From Beroe forskalii (lineage: Eukaryota > Ctenophora > Nuda > Beroida > Beroidae), in assembly GCA_011033025.1 (NCBI GenBank), contig WFMF01000658.1, positions 9,011-73,010 of the forward strand: a stretch of 64,000 nucleotides of DNA, given 5' to 3'. Of the stretch, positions 59,925 to 64,000 are shown one piece after another. The notes beneath the pieces were generated by a model. It was not told the DNA's origin. It made no database searches and saw only the letters and a program-made list of their open reading frames with translations. The number at the start of each line of letters is the position of its first letter. Position 1 is the first letter of the stretch. Position numbers and translations under genes: made by a program.

Positions 59925-60863
59925 CGAGAATTCAAGTACATTATTGTACAATGGCACGACTACATCGGAAAGTTGATGCGTGTGCAGGAGTTCAGTCAGA
60001 AGGATAAGAAGACTGCTGTGAAAAAACTCGGGAGTTCAACTAAGATCATTGATTTACAGAATCAACTGATCGGAGGCGAAGGATCAGCAAGTGGGTGAAG
60101 CTCAAGAAGCCGTGAAGGAGAAATAAAAGACTGTGCAGACTGAAATGAAGACGTTTGCATCTGTTCTTCAGAAGGATTTAGTCTCAGACGAAGGAAGTCA
60201 AAATTGCTGCCAGCGTGTTCAGTGCGAAAAAGGTCGGGGAGGCTGTGAAGCAAGTTGTGGAGAAGGAGTTTTAGGAGGGAAGAACCCTCATCATGTACTT
60301 GGAGTTCCCTGAGGAGGAGATCAGCTACTGGAGGCATGTGTCATGAGTTCTCGAGAAGACTGGACAGAAGCCACGAATCTCAGGGGAGTGCTGCAGGATA
60401 GGTCTGAGAAGGGATGGAGCTGTTCGTCCAGTGAAGGTAACTCTGTCCAGCTCGTCAACAGTCGTGGAAAACGTGCTGCGAAATTCTAAAAATGCTGAGA
60501 GAAGGGAGTGTTGTCGGCGGATTTTTTATCTGCCCAGACAGGACGGTGGAGCAGAGGAAGGCTCAGAAAGGACTTGTGCATCAGTTGAAGAAGACGAGGG
60601 ACTGATCACCCCTGACAGGCACCGCATCAGGGGTGATCAAGTTGTTGTTTGCGAGGACTCAGTACCCTGAGACTTTCTAGAACCCTATTTATATTTATAT
60701 ACGATATATTTTGATTGTTTCTTGTCAGGGGACTAGTGTTTATTATGTCCTAAGGACGTGTTCTGGACCCTAATTTAATATCAATGGGCACTTTGTTTGA
60801 TCTTCAGTATTGAGTTGAAGTTATGATATTGTAATTGATATTAAATTGAACTTTTCAAAAAAA
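59925..60863 (+). pseudogene. Second copy (B) of the ORF1-only retroelement, broken
   Basis: Same 5' junction (CTGGATCCGAGAAT), same 3' UTR and a seven-A tail before TTACTG. Relative to copy A it lacks ~227 bp (equivalent of ~54664-54890, joining GGAGTTCAAC to TAAGATC) and has many single-base indels that break the frame. Remnant frames at 60431-60670 and on the minus strand are not genes. Confidence 0.9.
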
Positions 60864-63800
60864 TTACTGTTTTTGAGAGGTAAAAATAGGGTTTTTGGAT
60901 TTTACAGGAAAACAAAGGAAAACTGGCGAATATCATTGGTTCAGTGGTTTCATGCGCATAATTCATGACCAGATACACTTCTATTTGACCACCATGAGAC
61001 ATCTACGCCCAATAAGGGGCGAAAAAAGGCAGTTTTAAGTCCAAAACGCGATTTTAACCCCATAACAGACAGAAAATGGCTGATTTCGGGATTCTGAAGT
61101 ATGGTATGTCTTTCTTAGGTCGTCCATGGATGGCGTGCAAATTTTCAGCTCAATCGGTCGAAGCTTTTCGATTTCCGGATCTTGGGTGCCTCAGAAATGA
61201 AGAACGTCCTGGATCACTGTTTTGAGAGGTAAAATAGGGTTTTTTGGATTTTACAGGAAAACAAAGGAAAACTGGCGTATATCATTGGTTCAGTGGTTTC
61301 AGGCGCATAATTTATGACCAGATACACTTCTATTTGACCACCCATGAGACATCTACGCCCAATAAGGGGCGAAAAAGGCAGTTTTAAGCCCAAAAACGCG
61401 ATTTTAACCCCCCATAACAGACAGAAAATGACTGATTTCGGGATTCTGAAGTATGGTATGTCTTTTCTTAGGTCGTCCATGGATGGCGTGCAAATTTTCG
61501 TAGCTCCAATCGGCCAAAGCTTTTCGATTTCGGATCTTAAGTGCCTCAAAATGAAGAACGTCCTGGATCACTGTTTTGAGAGTTACAAATAGGGTTTTTT
61601 GGATTTTTCAGGAAAACAAAGGAAAACTGGCGAATATCATTGGTTCAGTGGTTTCAGGCGCATAATTTATGACCAGATACACTTCTATTTGACCACCCAT
61701 GAGACATCTATTCAATAAGGGCGAAAAAAAGGCAGTTTTTTTAAGCCGAAACACGCAATTTTAACCCCATAACAGACAGAAAATGGCTGATTTCGGGATT
61801 CTGAAGTATGGTATGTCTTTCTTAGTCGTCCATGGATGGCGTGCAGATTTTCAGCTCCAAATCCAAAGCTTTTTGATTTCGGATCTTGGGTGCCTCAGAA
61901 ATAAAAGAACGTCCTGGATCACTGTTTTGAGAGGTAAAATAGGGGTTTTTTGGATTTTACAGGAAAACAAAGGAAAACTGGCGAATATCATTGGTTCAGT
62001 GGTTTGTAAGCATAATTTATGACAGATACACTTCTATTTGACCACCAATGAGACATCTACGTCCAATAAGGGGCGAAAAAGGCAGTTTTAAGCCGAAAAC
62101 GTGATTTAACCCCCCATAACAGACAGAAAATGGCTGATTTTGGGATTCTGAAGTATGATATGTCTTTCTTAGGTCGTCCATGGATGGCGTGCAGATTTTC
62201 AGCTCAATCGGCCAAAGCTTTTTTTGATTTCGGATCTTGGGTGCCTCAGAAATAAAGAACGTCCTGGATCACTGTTTTGAGAGGTAAAAATAGGTTTTTT
62301 GGATTTTTCAGGAAACAAAGGAAAACTGGCGAATATCATTGGTTCAGTGGTTTCAGGTACAATTTATGACCAGATACACTCTATTTGACCACCCATGAGA
62401 CATTTATGCCCAATAAGGGGCGAAAAAGGCAGTTTTTAAGCCCAAAACGCGATTTAACCCCCATAACAGACAGAAAATGACTGATTTCAGGATTCTGAAG
62501 TATGGTATGTCTTTCTTTAGGTCGTCCATGGATGGCGTGCAGATTTTCAGCTCAATCGGCCAAAAGCTTATTGATTTCGGGATCTTGGGTGCCTCAGAAA
62601 TGAAGAACGTCCTGGATCACTGTTTTAGTGTTTTTGAGAGGTAAAATAGGTTTTTGGATTTACAGGAAAACAAAGGAAAACTGGCGAATATCATTGGTTC
62701 ATTGGTTTCATGCGCATAATTTATGACCAGATACACTTTCTATTTGACCACCCTTGAGACATACGCCCAATAAGGCGAAAAGAAAAAAGTTTTTAAGTCC
62801 AAAAACGATTTTAACCCCCATAACAGACAAAAAATGGCTGATTTTTCTGGAAGATGGTATGTCTTTCTTAGGTCGTCCATGGATGGCGTGTAAATTTTCA
62901 GCTCAATCAGCCAAATATTTTTGATTGGATCTTTGCCTCAGAAATAAAGAACGTCCTGGATCACTGTTTTGAGAGGTAAAAAATAGGGTTATTTTACAGG
63001 AAAACAAAGGAAAAACTGGCGAATATCATTGGTTCAGTGTGGTTTCAGGCGCATAAACTGTAGATACACTTCTTTTTACCATATTATTTATGACAGGAAA
63101 AAAGGCAGTTTTTAAAGCCCAAAACGCGATTCTTACAGAAAAAGTATGGTATGTCTTTCTTAGATCGTCCATGGATGGCGTGCAGATTTTCAGCTCAATC
63201 ACAAAGCTTATTGATTTCGATCTTGGGTGCCTCAGAAATGAAGAACGTCCTGGATCACTGTTTTGAGAGGTAAAAAATAGGGGTTTTGGATTTTACAGGA
63301 AAACAAAGGAAAACTGGCGAATATCATTGGTTCAGTGGTTTCATGCATAATTTATGACCAGATACACTTCTATTTGACCACCCATGAGACATCTACACCA
63401 ATAAGGCGAAAAAGGCAGTTTTTAGGCCCAAAACGCGATTTTAACCCCATAACAGACAGAAAATGGCTGATTTCGGGATTCTGAAGTATGGTATGTCTTT
63501 CTTAGGTCGTCCATGGATGGCGTGCAGATTTTCAGCTCAATCGGCCAAAGCTTTTTGATTTCGGATCTTGGGTACTCAGAAATGAAGAACGTCCTGGATC
63601 ACTGTTTTGAGAGGTAAAAATAGGTTTTTTGGATTTTACAGGAAAACAAAGGAAAACTGGCGAATATCATTGGTTCAGGGTGGTTTCATGCATAATTATG
63701 ACCAGATACATTTCTATTTGACCACCCATGAGACATCTACGCCTAATAGGGGCGAAAAAGGCAAGATTTTTAAGTCCAAAAACGCGATTTTAACCCCCCA

Positions 63801-64000
63801 TAACAGACAGAAAATGGCTGATTTCGGGATTCTGAAGTATGGTATGTCTTTCTTAGGTCGTCCATGGATGGTGCAAATTTTCAGCTCAATCGGCCAAAGC
63901 TTTTTTGATTTCGGATCTTGGGTGCCTAGAAATGAAGAACGTCCTGGATCACTGTTTTGAGAGGTAAAATATGCGGGTTTTGATTTTACAGAAAACAAAG
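60864..64000 (+). repeat. Satellite array, forward, subfamily B, indel-rich (~9 monomers)
   Basis: Same monomer, but with many short deletions and insertions (for example 61712, 62755-62800, 63050-63140). It runs off the end of the window. Confidence 0.95.

Noticed and set aside
24769..64000. Dozens of 60-200 codon ORFs such as the MDFSGKQRKTG and MGGQIEVYLV families
   Set aside because: They are the satellite read in open frames on both strands. They start at TTG or other non-ATG codons, shift with homopolymer length and contain no domain.

Overview
The window is eukaryotic and almost certainly animal (holozoan) nuclear DNA. It has spliced genes with GT-AG introns, non-LTR retrotransposon remnants, several miniature inverted-repeat elements and about 33 kb of tandem satellite. 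The one host gene I can name is a heterotrimeric G-protein beta subunit whose intron positions fit metazoan homologues as I recall them. I cannot place the species; a marine-type invertebrate is a guess. Two runs of exactly 100 N (37180-37279 and 47551-47650) mark scaffold joins, and the sequence beside them is visibly poor.

Layout. 1-6997: a ~352-bp satellite in reverse orientation, interrupted at 1733-5787 by a 4.06-kb element with very long inverted termini built from 161-bp repeats. A TA-flanked 829-bp element is nested in its right arm. 6831-9801 (minus strand): first four coding exons of the G-beta gene. Its fourth exon runs directly into the satellite and stays in frame for another 55 codons. 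9802-24768: mostly unique DNA holding a LINE 3' ORF fragment (10826-11485), foldback and hAT-like miniature elements, G-rich minisatellites, a hexanucleotide microsatellite, candidate RFX/E-box motifs, and a probable two-exon start of an unrecognised plus-strand gene (24210-24737) that also runs into satellite. 24769-43449: forward satellite array, interrupted by a badly degraded CR1/L2-like LINE (about 34340-36540), a gap and low-quality sequence. The satellite subfamily changes near 40.2 kb. 43450-47550: unique and minisatellite DNA with hairpin elements. 47651-64000: forward satellite of the second subfamily, containing two copies of an ORF1-only, poly(A)-tailed retroelement; the first has an intact 314-332 codon ORF with a coiled coil and an RRM-like C-terminus.

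The 7.0-24.8 kb island is flanked by satellite in opposite orientations. Its two outward-facing genes both read into the satellite's forward strand, and both lose their remaining exons there. Most apparent ORFs in the window are satellite or minisatellite open frames and are not genes.
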